This document shows, one piece after another, positions 1 to 7,743 of a DNA stretch of 14,984 bases. Origin of the DNA: Oscillospiraceae bacterium (lineage in GTDB: Bacteria; Bacillota; Clostridia; Oscillospirales; Ruminococcaceae); NCBI GenBank assembly GCA_020024235.1, contig JAHHUA010000025.1, forward strand, positions 1 to 14,984. Direction: 5' to 3'. Position 1 is the stretch's first letter, and every line of letters begins with the position of its first letter. A model generated the notes under the pieces. It searched no databases, was not told the DNA's origin, and worked only from the letters and a program-made list of their open reading frames with translations. A program made the position numbers and the translations under genes.

Positions 1-392
1 TTTACATAAGCCTGAAAATCATCTTCCCATTTCATACGGTAATCCAGTCTTTCCAGCTCTCTTTTTGAGTTTGGGGTATAAACTGTTACAAAGTAAAAGT
101 TTTCATATTCCAAAGTGATAACTCTGCCTTCATGGTCATGTTCATCTATTCCCATTCCGTAAGTTACTTTCATAGGTTCATGTTTTGTAAAAACGGCTGT
201 GCCTGAGTAACCTTTTTTGTCGGCACTGTTCCAATATTGATAATATCCAGCCGGGTTAAATTCCGCTTGGCCTTCCTGCATTTTGGTTTCCTGCAATGCA
301 AAGAAATCGGAATTTGAATTTCTAAAAAAATCCTCAAATCCTTTTGTTAAGCAGGCTCTTAATCCGTTTACATTCCATGAAGTAAAAATCAT
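1..392 (-). CDS. xth: Exodeoxyribonuclease III (AP endonuclease), 5' part, cut by window edge
   Basis: Only the first 130 codons are present; the gene runs off the window. The protein opens MIFTSWNVNGLRA, the typical start of the ExoIII/APE1 branch of the exonuclease-endonuclease-phosphatase fold, with the metal-site Asn in WNVNG. It continues with the LQETK motif, whose Glu is the Mg ligand, then a Y-Y-x-Y-W-N stretch and GYSGTAV. Family proteins are about 250-270 residues, so about half is visible. The role is cutting DNA 5' of abasic sites and 3'-5' exonuclease repair in the cytoplasm. The ATG at 392-390 is preceded by GGAG at 404-401 with 8 nt spacing. It is divergent from deoB. Called exoA in Bacillus. 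Family assignment is firm; completeness is unknown. Confidence 0.93.
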   Translation of the reverse strand, partial: MIFTSWNVNGLRACLTKGFEDFFRNSNSDFFALQETKMQEGQAEFNPAGYYQYWNSADKKGYSGTAVFTKHEPMKVTYGMGIDEHDHEGRVITLEYENFYFVTVYTPNSKRELERLDYRMKWEDDFQAYV

Positions 393-411
393 TTGATTTT
401 CTCCTTTTCAT

Positions 412-426
412 AGGTATATAATACCT
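412..426. repeat. Short inverted repeat just upstream of the ExoIII ribosome site
   Basis: AGGTAT-ATA-ATACCT, two perfect 6-bp arms with a 3-nt centre, lies in the predicted ExoIII leader directly before the ribosome site. A second, AT-only 14-bp palindrome (AAATTATATAATTT) lies at 439-452. Either could be an operator or a chance product of AT-rich DNA. No regulator is recognised. Confidence 0.35.
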
Positions 427-472
427 GTATTTTAGTTTAAATTATATAATTTTAATATTTCTAATTAAATAT

Positions 473-502
473 ATTATATCACACTGCAAAAGGAAATGGT
501 AA
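473..502 (-). promoter_or_regulatory. Predicted sigma-A promoter of the ExoIII gene
   Basis: Read on the minus strand: TTACCA at 502-497, an 18-nt spacer, then TATAAT at 478-473 with a TG one base upstream (extended -10). The expected transcript start is near 466, giving a leader of about 70 nt. The match is seen in sequence; activity is inferred. Confidence 0.5.
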
Positions 503-523
503 TACTTTTTTAAAATAATAATG

Positions 524-552
524 TTGATAAAAAATACAATCAGTGCTATACT
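524..552 (+). promoter_or_regulatory. Predicted promoter of the deoB operon
   Basis: TTGATA at 524-529, a 17-nt spacer and TATACT at 547-552, with TGC directly before the -10 (extended -10). The expected start is near 559, giving a leader of about 37 nt before deoB. It lies back to back with, and does not overlap, the ExoIII promoter. Confidence 0.6.
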
Positions 553-595
553 TATTGATACTATACGGTTATATTTAGATTCGGAGAGTGATTTT

Positions 596-1762
596 ATGAA
601 TAAAAGAGCATTTTTATTTGTTTTGGATTCTTTCGGCATAGGAGAACTTCCCGATGCCGATAAATTCGGTGATGAAGGCAGCAATACACTCAGAGCCTGT
701 GCTTCATCAAAATATTTTGATACAAAAAACATGAAACGCTACGGACTTTTTAACATAGATGGTGTTGAATTGTCAAAAGAGGAAAAACCAACAGGCAGTT
801 TTGCACGCCTTGCCGAAAAAAGTATGGGCAAAGACACCACTACAGGACACTGGGAAATGAGCGGACTTATTTTAGATAAGCCTTTTCCCACCTATCCTGA
901 CGGTTTCCCCGATGAAATTATAAAAGAATTTGAAAAACTCACAGGAAGGGGCACTTTGGTAAATAAACCCTATTCAGGTACAGCAGTTATAAATGACTAT
1001 GGCAAAGAACATATGGAAACAGGCAAACTCATAGTTTATACTTCTGCCGACAGTGTGTTCCAAATAGCTGCCCATGAGGATATAGTACCTGTTCCCGAGC
1101 TTTACCGCTACTGTGAAATTGCCAGAGAACTTCTCCAAGGTGAGCATGGAGTGGGCAGAGTTATTGCAAGACCCTTTGGGGGAAAATATCCAAACTTTGA
1201 AAGAACCTCCAACCGCCACGATTACTCTTTGGTTCCTTTTAAAGATACTATGCTTGATGCCATTAAAAATGCAGGACTTGATGTTATTGCTGTAGGCAAA
1301 ATCAATGATATTTTTGCGGGAAAAGGTGTTACGGAAAGCTACCGCACCATATCTAATGACAATGGTATGGAAGTTTCCATGGAAATGGTTAAAAAGGATT
1401 TTCACGGACTTTGTTTTATAAATTTAGTTGATTTTGATATGAAATACGGCCACAGAAACGATGTTGACGGCTATGCAAAAGCTCTTACAGCTTTTGATAG
1501 ACAAATAGCAGAATTTGAAAAAGAACTTCAGCCCGATGATATAGTGATTATCACCGCTGACCACGGCTGCGACCCCAGCACCCCAAGCACCGACCATTCC
1601 AGAGAATATGTTCCAATGATTATATTCGGAAATAACATTAAAAACGGAGTAAACTTAGGCACAAGAGATACTTATGCCCATATTGGTGCCACTGTTTTGG
1701 ATTATCTTGGAATAAAAGGTAATATAGACGGCAAATCTTTCTTAAATGAAATAATAAAATAG
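596..1762 (+). CDS. deoB: Phosphopentomutase (phosphodeoxyribomutase)
   Basis: A 388-residue protein, the usual family length (about 390). It interconverts (deoxy)ribose-1-phosphate and -5-phosphate, linking nucleoside salvage to central carbon metabolism. Alkaline-phosphatase-superfamily signatures are visible: metal Asp11 in LDSFGIGELPDA, the phosphorylated Thr in GKDTTTGHWEMSG (third Thr, about residue 83), TSADSVFQIAAHED, the D/H ligands in VDFDMKYGHRND, and ITADHGCDP followed by TDHSREYVP near the C-terminus. The reading frame is open further upstream to 521, but the ATG at 596 has GGAGAG at 583-588 with correct spacing and matches family N-termini (MNKRAFLFVLDS), whereas the upstream ATG lies inside the promoter. 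First gene of an operon with cdd, 12 nt downstream. Catalytic residues look intact. Confidence 0.97.
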   Translation: MNKRAFLFVLDSFGIGELPDADKFGDEGSNTLRACASSKYFDTKNMKRYGLFNIDGVELSKEEKPTGSFARLAEKSMGKDTTTGHWEMSGLILDKPFPTYPDGFPDEIIKEFEKLTGRGTLVNKPYSGTAVINDYGKEHMETGKLIVYTSADSVFQIAAHEDIVPVPELYRYCEIARELLQGEHGVGRVIARPFGGKYPNFERTSNRHDYSLVPFKDTMLDAIKNAGLDVIAVGKINDIFAGKGVTESYRTISNDNGMEVSMEMVKKDFHGLCFINLVDFDMKYGHRNDVDGYAKALTAFDRQIAEFEKELQPDDIVIITADHGCDPSTPSTDHSREYVPMIIFGNNIKNGVNLGTRDTYAHIGATVLDYLGIKGNIDGKSFLNEIIK

Positions 1763-1774
1763 AGGGATGATTTC

Positions 1775-2194
1775 ATGCTTATAGATTCCAAAAAACTTAT
1801 AGTAAAAGCCATTGAAGCCAGAAAATTTTCCTATGCACCATATTCGAGTTTTTGTGTAGGAGCAGCACTTCTCACCAAAAACGGAGAAATTTTTACGGGC
1901 TGCAATGTGGAAAGTGCCTCCTATTCCCCAACCAACTGTGCCGAAAGAACTGCTGTTTTTAAAGCGGTTTCCGAAGGAAAACTGGATTTTGCCGCCATAG
2001 CCATTATCGGAGGCAAAGGTCATGATGGAAAAACCGAAAATTATACTGCACCCTGCGGAGTATGCAGACAGGTTCTGGCAGAATTTAACGATGGCTCCAT
2101 GAAAGTTATTTTGGCAAAAGATGAAAATGACTTTAAAGAATACTCATTGTCAGAACTGCTCCCATTGTCATTTACACCTGAATCTCTGGTGTAG
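1775..2194 (+). CDS. cdd: Cytidine deaminase
   Basis: A 139-residue protein, typical of small tetrameric cytidine deaminases (about 130-140). It deaminates cytidine and deoxycytidine to uridine and deoxyuridine with a catalytic zinc. Visible signatures: the substrate-binding segment FTGCNVESASY, the zinc and proton-shuttle motif NCAERTA (Cys ligand plus catalytic Glu) and PCGVCRQ (two Cys ligands). This three-Cys zinc site is that of the Bacillus-type enzyme. The ribosome site GAGGG at 1762-1766 overlaps the deoB stop codon, so translation is probably coupled. Pairing with deoB is a classic pyrimidine nucleoside salvage arrangement. Nothing is missing. Confidence 0.97.
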   Translation: MLIDSKKLIVKAIEARKFSYAPYSSFCVGAALLTKNGEIFTGCNVESASYSPTNCAERTAVFKAVSEGKLDFAAIAIIGGKGHDGKTENYTAPCGVCRQVLAEFNDGSMKVILAKDENDFKEYSLSELLPLSFTPESLV

Positions 2195-2219
2195 AAATAT
2201 ATAAAAAGAGGTAAAAAAA

Positions 2220-3251
2220 ATGGCATATGTAAATTACATCACAGAAACATTCAAAAAACTCACATCTATCGACGGCCCCAGCGGATTTACAGCAAATTCA
2301 GTGGACTTTTGTATCAATGAATTTAAGGCTTTGGGCTATGACGCAAAGAAAACCGTTAAAGGCGGCGTAATAGTTTCCTTAGGCGGAAAAGATAAAGAAA
2401 ACGGTCTTTTGCTCTCGGCTCACCTTGATACATTGGGTGGTATGGTTAAATCCATTAAATCAAACGGCAGATTAAGAATATCCGCTGTAGGCGGTCTTAC
2501 TGCTAATAATGTGGAAGCTGAAAACTGCAAAGTTTACACAAGGGACGGAAAAGTATTCACAGGCTGTTTCCAGCTTGATAATGCCAGCACTCATGTAAAC
2601 AAAGATTATAGTACAACCGCAAGAACATTTGACACATTGGAAGTTGTTTTGGATACACTCAGCACATCAAAGGAAGAAACTATCAAAGATGGTATCTCTG
2701 TAGGGGACTTTGTATGTGTTGACCCTAAAACAGTTATCACAGAAACAGGCTTTGTAAAAAGCAGATTTATTGATGACAAAATGAGTGTTGCTGTTATTCT
2801 CGGTATTGCAAAATACCTGAAAGATGAAAACATCACTCCTAACAGAGCAATTTATGCTCATATAACAGTTTATGAAGAAGTAGGACATGGTGCCTGCGGA
2901 ACAATGCCTGAAGGTGTTACCGAAATGCTGGCTATTGACATGGGCTGTGTAGGTGACGGACTTACCTGTACAGAAAGAGAAGTTTCAATTTGTGCCAAGG
3001 ACTCCAGAGGCCCTTACAACTATGAAATGACCAGCAGACTTATTGAACTTGCTAAAAAACATGAACTCAGATATGCTGTTGACATTTACCCCATGTACGG
3101 AAGTGACTGCGATGCTGCCTTGGAAGCAGGTTATGACATCAGACACGCTCTCATAGGTACGGGTGTTTATGCAAGCCATGGTTATGAAAGAACTCATATT
3201 GACGGAATTGATGCTACATTTGAACTCACAAAAGCATTTATTTTGGAATAA
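2220..3251 (+). CDS. M42 family metallopeptidase (glutamyl/leucyl aminopeptidase type)
   Basis: A 343-residue protein with the dinuclear-metal layout of peptidase family M42: His68 and Asp70 in SAHLDT, Asp185/Asp186 in FIDDKMS, Glu219/Glu220 in VYEEVGHG, Asp240 in AIDMG, and His320 in YASHGYERTH. The N-terminal IDGPSGF is also typical of the family. M42 enzymes form large tetrahedral aminopeptidase complexes in the cytoplasm that trim peptides; substrate preference cannot be read here. A few homologues (FrvX, YsdC) were annotated as cellulases or fructosyl-pathway proteins, so a gene symbol is withheld. Start: ATG at 2220 with AGAGGT at 2207-2212. It lies 25 nt after cdd on the same strand and is probably co-transcribed, which suggests a scavenging role next to nucleoside salvage (inference). 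Confidence 0.92.
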   Translation: MAYVNYITETFKKLTSIDGPSGFTANSVDFCINEFKALGYDAKKTVKGGVIVSLGGKDKENGLLLSAHLDTLGGMVKSIKSNGRLRISAVGGLTANNVEAENCKVYTRDGKVFTGCFQLDNASTHVNKDYSTTARTFDTLEVVLDTLSTSKEETIKDGISVGDFVCVDPKTVITETGFVKSRFIDDKMSVAVILGIAKYLKDENITPNRAIYAHITVYEEVGHGACGTMPEGVTEMLAIDMGCVGDGLTCTEREVSICAKDSRGPYNYEMTSRLIELAKKHELRYAVDIYPMYGSDCDAALEAGYDIRHALIGTGVYASHGYERTHIDGIDATFELTKAFILE

Positions 3252-3274
3252 TCGGTAAAACAGGTGTGAAAGCT

Positions 3275-3505
3275 ATGAAAAAAACAGTGATAGGCGGTAT
3301 ATTGGCAATATGCGGAACTTTCGGCACCATGTCAGTTTTTAATACAGCTGCTGATAATCTTGTGTCAGGTTGGAGTACCCCTCCGGGAAGATTTATAACT
3401 ACTGTTATTGAGTATAATTTAATTATTCCTCTTATTTTGTTTTCTGTCATGCTTATTTTAGGACTTGTTATTTTGGGAATAGAATATTTCAGAAAAGAAA
3501 AGTAA
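3275..3505 (+). CDS. Small membrane protein of unknown function
   Basis: Not recognised. About 76 residues with two hydrophobic segments, roughly residues 4-24 and 52-71, joined by a polar loop (NLVSGWSTPPGRF), and a charged C-terminal tail (EYFRKEK). This suggests a two-helix inner-membrane protein; the first segment could instead be a signal peptide. The start could be GTG at 3266, but AGGTG at 3262-3266 lies 8 nt before the ATG at 3275 and overlaps the GTG, so ATG 3275 is chosen. It follows the M42 peptidase by 23 nt and is the last gene before the terminator at 3521. The good ribosome site and operon position support a real gene. No function is assigned. Confidence 0.72.
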   Translation: MKKTVIGGILAICGTFGTMSVFNTAADNLVSGWSTPPGRFITTVIEYNLIIPLILFSVMLILGLVILGIEYFRKEK

Positions 3506-3520
3506 AAATTCCAAAAAATT

Positions 3521-3553
3521 ATCCCCCGATTTTATCGGGGGATTTATTTTTAT
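3521..3553. terminator. Strong bidirectional Rho-independent terminator
   Basis: A perfect 10-bp stem ATCCCCCGAT / ATCGGGGGAT (3521-3530 with 3534-3543) and a 3-nt TTT loop. It is followed on the plus strand by TTATTTTTATTT, and on the minus strand by AATTTTTT (3520-3513). It ends the deoB operon (plus) and the mreB-like gene (minus), which converge here. Confidence 0.9.
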
Positions 3554-3590
3554 TTGGTTATATAATTTTACAGATTTGCAGATTGTTTAA

Positions 3591-4610
3591 TTAATATTGG
3601 TGTACTTTGCTTTCGATAAAACCATCAAAAAGCTTATCCAAATACAGAAAGGATTTTCCGGTGCCTATTGCCACACATTCAATGGGGTTTTCTGCAACAT
3701 AGGCATTTATTTTAAGTCTGTACTTTATGTATCTGTCCAAACCATGAAGCAGAGAACCTCCTCCTGTCATGGTGAGGCCGTTATTTAAAATATCTGCGGA
3801 AAGTTCAGGTGGTGCCACTTCTAAAACACTTTGAAGTGCCCCCACAATCTGATCGCACATTTCAAGCATAATTGGACAGATTTCACTTCTTTTTATATCT
3901 ACCTTTTGCGGCAGTCCACTGACCAGATTTCTGCCCTTTACCGTATAGGAAATATCTTCGTCATCACGGAAAAATACACTGGCAATTTCACATTTAAGAG
4001 TATCTGCCATTTTTTCACCTATAAGAATATTATGAGTGTTTCTCATGTATTTTATTATAGCTTCATTAAAATTTCTTCCTGCAACTTTAACAGAGGTTTT
4101 ATTTACAATTCCGTTTAAAGATAAAATTGCAATATCTGTAGTACCTCCGCCTATATCCAAAATAATATGACCGTTTGGACGGGTTATATCTATTCCTGCA
4201 CCTATTGCGGCAGCAACAGGTTCTTCAATGAGAAAAACTTTTCTGGCTCCTGATTTTACAGCTACATTAATTACGGCTCTGGATTCCACATCTGTTATGC
4301 CTGAGGGAACACAAATAGCTACTCTGGGCTTTACCATACCTGTAGCACAGGATTTTTTTATAAAATATTTTACCATTTCTTCCGCTAAATAAAAATCTGA
4401 TATTATACCGGTAGTAAGCGGATAAACCGCTTTTATTTTTCCGGGGGTTTTTCCCACCATTTTATATGCATCATCACCTACTGCAAGAACTGTCCCCGTA
4501 TCAGCATTTACTGCCACCACAGAGGGTTCATGCAAAATTATTCCATTTTCGGGATTATATATAAGTACCGATGATGTTCCCAAATCTATTCCTATATCAC
4601 TTAGTGCCAT
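3591..4610 (-). CDS. mreB: MreB/Mbl-family bacterial actin, rod-shape determining protein
   Basis: A 339-residue actin-fold ATPase of the usual MreB length. Motifs: phosphate-1 loop GIDLGTSSVLIY (residues 7-18), VPSGITDVESRAV, EEPVAAAIGAG, phosphate-2 loop DIGGGTTDIA and the adenosine motif MTGGGSLLHGLD. MreB filaments under the membrane guide lateral wall synthesis. The sequence is somewhat divergent: GTSS where most MreB proteins have GTAN, and VYPLTTGIISDF where RPMKDGVIADF-like sequence is usual. It may therefore be an Mbl/MreBH-type paralogue, and the symbol means family only. No mreC or mreD adjoins. The ATG at 4610 has a perfect AAGGAGG (4623-4617) with 6 nt spacing. It is preceded by the comFC-like gene on the same strand but has its own predicted promoter at 4725-4753. 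Confidence 0.93.
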   Translation of the reverse strand: MALSDIGIDLGTSSVLIYNPENGIILHEPSVVAVNADTGTVLAVGDDAYKMVGKTPGKIKAVYPLTTGIISDFYLAEEMVKYFIKKSCATGMVKPRVAICVPSGITDVESRAVINVAVKSGARKVFLIEEPVAAAIGAGIDITRPNGHIILDIGGGTTDIAILSLNGIVNKTSVKVAGRNFNEAIIKYMRNTHNILIGEKMADTLKCEIASVFFRDDEDISYTVKGRNLVSGLPQKVDIKRSEICPIMLEMCDQIVGALQSVLEVAPPELSADILNNGLTMTGGGSLLHGLDRYIKYRLKINAYVAENPIECVAIGTGKSFLYLDKLFDGFIESKVHQY

Positions 4611-4623
4611 TATTTTCCTCCTT

Positions 4624-4637
4624 GACTGTGTGCAGTC
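4624..4637 (-). promoter_or_regulatory. Small hairpin abutting the mreB ribosome site
   Basis: GACTG-CACA-CAGTC (5-bp stem, 4-nt loop, read on the minus strand) ends directly at the first base of the AAGGAGG site. It could modulate ribosome access or mRNA stability, but a 5-bp stem may be chance. Confidence 0.3.
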
Positions 4638-4724
4638 TTGCTGTCAAACTCGCCAAATCGGCGGTATTTTTTATTTTTTCATAAATTATAGCGGGGCAAA
4701 ATCAATTAAGATGATTATACTGAT

Positions 4725-4753
4725 ATTATAAATTATTTTTTCCATTGTTTCAA
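4725..4753 (-). promoter_or_regulatory. Predicted promoter of the mreB-like gene
   Basis: On the minus strand: TTGAAA at 4753-4748, a 17-nt spacer and TATAAT at 4730-4725. The expected start is near 4718, leaving a leader of about 108 nt before the ATG. It sits in the gap after the comFC-like gene, so the actin gene can be transcribed alone. Confidence 0.62.
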
Positions 4754-4772
4754 TAGAAAACATCACTATATT

Positions 4773-5453
4773 TTATATCTGTCTTTTTCCAATACATCCA
4801 ACTAAACAAACAACTTTATCTGCTCCCTTTTCTTTCAAAAGTTTTGACAAAACATTTAAAGTAGCACCTGTAGTGCAAATATCATCTATAAGCAGAAAAT
4901 TTTCACCGGGAAGTTTATCAAAATTTATTATGTAGCTGTCCCTTGCATTTTTAATTCTTTCGGAATAATCCAAACCATGCTGAGTTTTGCTGTTTTTATC
5001 CCTGCTGAATACACCCTCCAATATAGGAATACACACTATATCGGAAAATTTTTTTGCCATAATATAGGGAGGATTAAAGCCTCTCTCTTTTAATCTTTTG
5101 GAGGTAGTGGGAACATAGGCGATATAATCGAATTTATCATTTTTAAATTGTTTAAAAAATCTTTTTGCCATTTCCTCAGCAAAGAAATTACAGTTATCTT
5201 TCATACCTTTAAATTTAAGGTTAATCATAGCCTGTTTGGAGGCATCTTCATAATAAAAAGGTGATGTCATATCATCAAAATATATTTGTTTTACGGAAAC
5301 CTGGGATTTACATGATATATTTTCGGGAACTAGGGATAAAAACTTGTTACAATTCACGCAGATATGCTCATTTTCAAAAATAACTTTTTTGCATACAGCA
5401 CATTTGTTGGTAAAAAGAATGTGTTTTATTTTTTCAATGATTTTATCTAAAAT
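4773..5453 (-). CDS. comFC: ComFC-like (ComF family) phosphoribosyltransferase-fold protein; start unclear
   Basis: The C-terminal half carries the PRPP-binding motif LLIDDICTTGAT (around 4866-4900) and the Y-x-P-x3-x2-KERGF-N region typical of ComF/GntX proteins, which in Bacillus take part in DNA uptake; the biochemical reaction is unsettled. Upstream in the same frame is a family-typical zinc finger, CAVC-x10-CVNC, about 5402-5349. The only ordinary start codon in frame is the GTG at 5357, which falls inside the second CxxC and would destroy the finger. The frame is open to a TGA at 5462-5460. An ATG at 5463 sits one base out of frame and meets TAA after one Lys codon. I place the start provisionally at the rare ATT codon at 5453 (226 residues); a frameshift is the main alternative. 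Follows recD2 by about 20 nt. Confidence 0.8.
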   Translation of the reverse strand: MLDKIIEKIKHILFTNKCAVCKKVIFENEHICVNCNKFLSLVPENISCKSQVSVKQIYFDDMTSPFYYEDASKQAMINLKFKGMKDNCNFFAEEMAKRFFKQFKNDKFDYIAYVPTTSKRLKERGFNPPYIMAKKFSDIVCIPILEGVFSRDKNSKTQHGLDYSERIKNARDSYIINFDKLPGENFLLIDDICTTGATLNVLSKLLKEKGADKVVCLVGCIGKRQI

Positions 5454-5472
5454 TTTATTTCATCTGCCTTTT

Positions 5473-7674
5473 TTAGTCTTTTTCTTTAAGCATTGCCGTC
5501 AAATTGGTGTAACGAAGGGTTTTTCTGTCGTTGTCCACCATTTCCCTGACAGTTTTTTCATCACCTGCTATTATGAGTATTTTTTTAGCTCTTGTAATTC
5601 CGGTATACAAAAGATTTCTGAAATGCAGTTTACTGTGATTCCCCATAAGGGGAATTATAACTGCGTCAAATTCATTTCCCTGACTTTTATGTATGGTTAC
5701 TGCATAGGCAAGATCCAGTTCATTTGCCATTTCAAAACTGTATGCTGCTATTCTTTCATCAAAATTTATTATAATAGTCTTTGACCCTTTGTCTATGGTT
5801 TCTATAATACCTATATCTCCGTTAAAAATCCCCATGCCTTCTTCACCGTTTTTCTCCCAGATTATATCATAGTTATTTCTAATCTGCATAACCTTGTCAT
5901 TTTCTCTCAGAAGTATAAAAGGAGTTTTCAGTTCAGCTTTTTTAGGGTTTGGAGGATTTAATCTTTTTTGCAATGCCAAATTAAGTTCTTTTGTGCCTAA
6001 GCTTCCGTTTTTTTGAGGAGAAAGCACCTGTATATCCCAAAGTGAAGAAAATCCGTAACTTTTCGGCAGACGGGTTTCCACCAAATCACATACCAGTGTT
6101 TCGGTTTGTTTTCTGTCATTTCTTTTCATAAAGAAAAAATCTTTATTTCTGACTGTCAAATCAGGGTATTGACCGTTTACGATTTTATGGGCATTGGTTA
6201 CGATAAGACTTTCCGCAGCCTGTCTGAAAATCTCTGTAAGATTTACCCTTGTTATCAGCTTGCTGTCGCATAAATCTTTAAGTATATTTCCCGCTCCCAC
6301 GGGAGGCAGCTGATCCGAATCCCCCACCATAATAAGTTTACAGCCCATACGAAGTGCCAAAAGCAGACTTTCAAACAAAAGCACGTCCACCATTGACATT
6401 TCATCTATAATAACCGCATCATATGGCAATGGATTTTTTGCATTTCTTTTAAAGTTATTTACACCGTTTTCATCTTTAAAATCCACTTCCAAAAGTCGGT
6501 GAATTGTTTTGGCATCTTTACCTGTAACTTCACCCATGCGTTTGGCAGCTCTGCCGGTAGGTGCTGCCAAAGCAACTTTCATTCCATCATTTTCCAAAAG
6601 CCTGATTATACCGTTTAATGTAGTGGTTTTACCTGTACCCGGCCCTCCTGTTAAAATCATCACACCCTTTGTGTATGCGGCTGCAATGGCTGCCCTTTGC
6701 TGATTGGCATATTCTATACCAAGTCTTATTTGTAAATTGTCTATCTTTTTTTCTATATCTTCATTTAAGTTTATATTCATCATCAGCATAAGTTTAATTT
6801 TGCCCGCTATAAAAGTTTCGGCTTCAAACAGCTTTCTAAGATAAATAAATCTTTTAGCCGAAACATATTCGGAAAGTTCTGTATTTCCCAGCATGGTGTC
6901 TATGGCAGCCTCTATACATTCAGTATTTTGCCCTAAAAGTTCACCTGTTTTTTTCACCAATTTTTCAAAGGGAATACAGCAATGTCCGTTTTTCATATTT
7001 TCTGTAAGAATATATATAACAGCACCCTGAATGCGTATAAAACTGTCGCCGGGCATATCCATGGAGGCATAAATTGCATCTGCCTGTTCAAATCCCAGCC
7101 CTATATCCTCTCCACACAGCAAAAAGGGATTGGAGCTTATAACATTTGGAGCTGCTGCACCCCATTTTTTCCAGACAGCTACCGCTTCTCCCGATGTTAT
7201 TCCCAAATTGGCAAGATATAGCATTACAGCTCTTATACCGAAAACTCTTTTGATTTCCTCAGAAATTTTCTCGCTTTTGTTAAAGGTTATACCTTTAACT
7301 TCCATAAGTCGTTCAGGCTGATTTTCCATAATTTCTATGGTTTCGTCCCCGAATTGTTCCACAATTTTTTTAGCCATGGCAGGACCTATTCCCTTTATTA
7401 CACCTGATGCCAGATATTTAAAAATCGCATCGGAATTATCCGGAGGTGTGCGTTCTATAAATTTTGCTTTAAATTCGGTTCCATAGGTTGAATGAGTGGT
7501 AAAATATCCTGTTGCTTTTACATTTTCCCCCACTGCCACATCGGTAAATTTCCCCACAACTGTCAGCAGTTCTTCATGGTATGTTATATTCATCACGGTA
7601 AATCCCGAATTATCGTCCCGAAAATTTATTTCTTCCACCTGACCGTTTATGGTTTCGGTTCTTTCATTTATCAT
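5473..7674 (-). CDS. recD2: RecD2-type ATP-dependent DNA helicase
   Basis: A 733-residue superfamily 1B 5'-3' helicase of the RecD2 (RecD/TraA-like, RecBC-independent) type. The N-terminal third contains the OB-like start (GQVEEINFRDDNSGFTVM) and helix-hairpin-helix repeats (GVIKGIGPAMAKKIVEQFG). The motor follows: Walker A GGPGTGKTTT near residues 342-351, Walker B IIDEMSMVD near 424, VGDSDQLPPVGAG, LTEIFRQ, and the C-terminal YAVTIHKSQGNEFD near 660. Length and motif order match the family. In Bacillus and Deinococcus RecD2 acts in repair and replication-fork maintenance. ATG at 7674 has AGGAGG at 7688-7683 with 8 nt spacing. It leads into the comFC-like gene, 9 nt before that gene's stray ATG. 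Confidence 0.95.
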   Translation of the reverse strand: MINERTETINGQVEEINFRDDNSGFTVMNITYHEELLTVVGKFTDVAVGENVKATGYFTTHSTYGTEFKAKFIERTPPDNSDAIFKYLASGVIKGIGPAMAKKIVEQFGDETIEIMENQPERLMEVKGITFNKSEKISEEIKRVFGIRAVMLYLANLGITSGEAVAVWKKWGAAAPNVISSNPFLLCGEDIGLGFEQADAIYASMDMPGDSFIRIQGAVIYILTENMKNGHCCIPFEKLVKKTGELLGQNTECIEAAIDTMLGNTELSEYVSAKRFIYLRKLFEAETFIAGKIKLMLMMNINLNEDIEKKIDNLQIRLGIEYANQQRAAIAAAYTKGVMILTGGPGTGKTTTLNGIIRLLENDGMKVALAAPTGRAAKRMGEVTGKDAKTIHRLLEVDFKDENGVNNFKRNAKNPLPYDAVIIDEMSMVDVLLFESLLLALRMGCKLIMVGDSDQLPPVGAGNILKDLCDSKLITRVNLTEIFRQAAESLIVTNAHKIVNGQYPDLTVRNKDFFFMKRNDRKQTETLVCDLVETRLPKSYGFSSLWDIQVLSPQKNGSLGTKELNLALQKRLNPPNPKKAELKTPFILLRENDKVMQIRNNYDIIWEKNGEEGMGIFNGDIGIIETIDKGSKTIIINFDERIAAYSFEMANELDLAYAVTIHKSQGNEFDAVIIPLMGNHSKLHFRNLLYTGITRAKKILIIAGDEKTVREMVDNDRKTLRYTNLTAMLKEKD

Positions 7675-7712
7675 GGGGAAATCCTCCTTTGTATTATCTT
7701 TAAGCTTACCTC

Positions 7713-7741
7713 AGTATAATACATCTTTCCCCCTTTTGCAA
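7713..7741 (-). promoter_or_regulatory. Predicted promoter of recD2
   Basis: On the minus strand: TTGCAA at 7741-7736, a 17-nt spacer and TATACT at 7718-7713. The expected start is near 7706, about 32 nt before the recD2 ATG. The -35 begins just after the stop codon of the upstream small membrane protein gene. Confidence 0.58.
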
Positions 7742-7743
7742 AT

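Noticed and set aside
521..595. Extension of deoB to an upstream ATG at 521
   Set aside because: It would cover the extended -10 promoter; the ATG at 596 has the ribosome site and the family N-terminus.
974..1405. 143-codon open frame on the minus strand inside deoB
   Set aside because: It lies wholly opposite a strongly supported enzyme gene, and the sequence has no recognisable family; it is a shadow frame.
4656..4690. CGCC-AAATC-GGCG followed by T-runs on the plus strand as a terminator
   Set aside because: The stem is only 4-5 bp and no plus-strand transcription is expected here.
5344..5784. 146-codon plus-strand frame across the end of recD2
   Set aside because: It overlaps conserved helicase motifs on the other strand and gives a Cys/Phe-rich, non-family-like protein.
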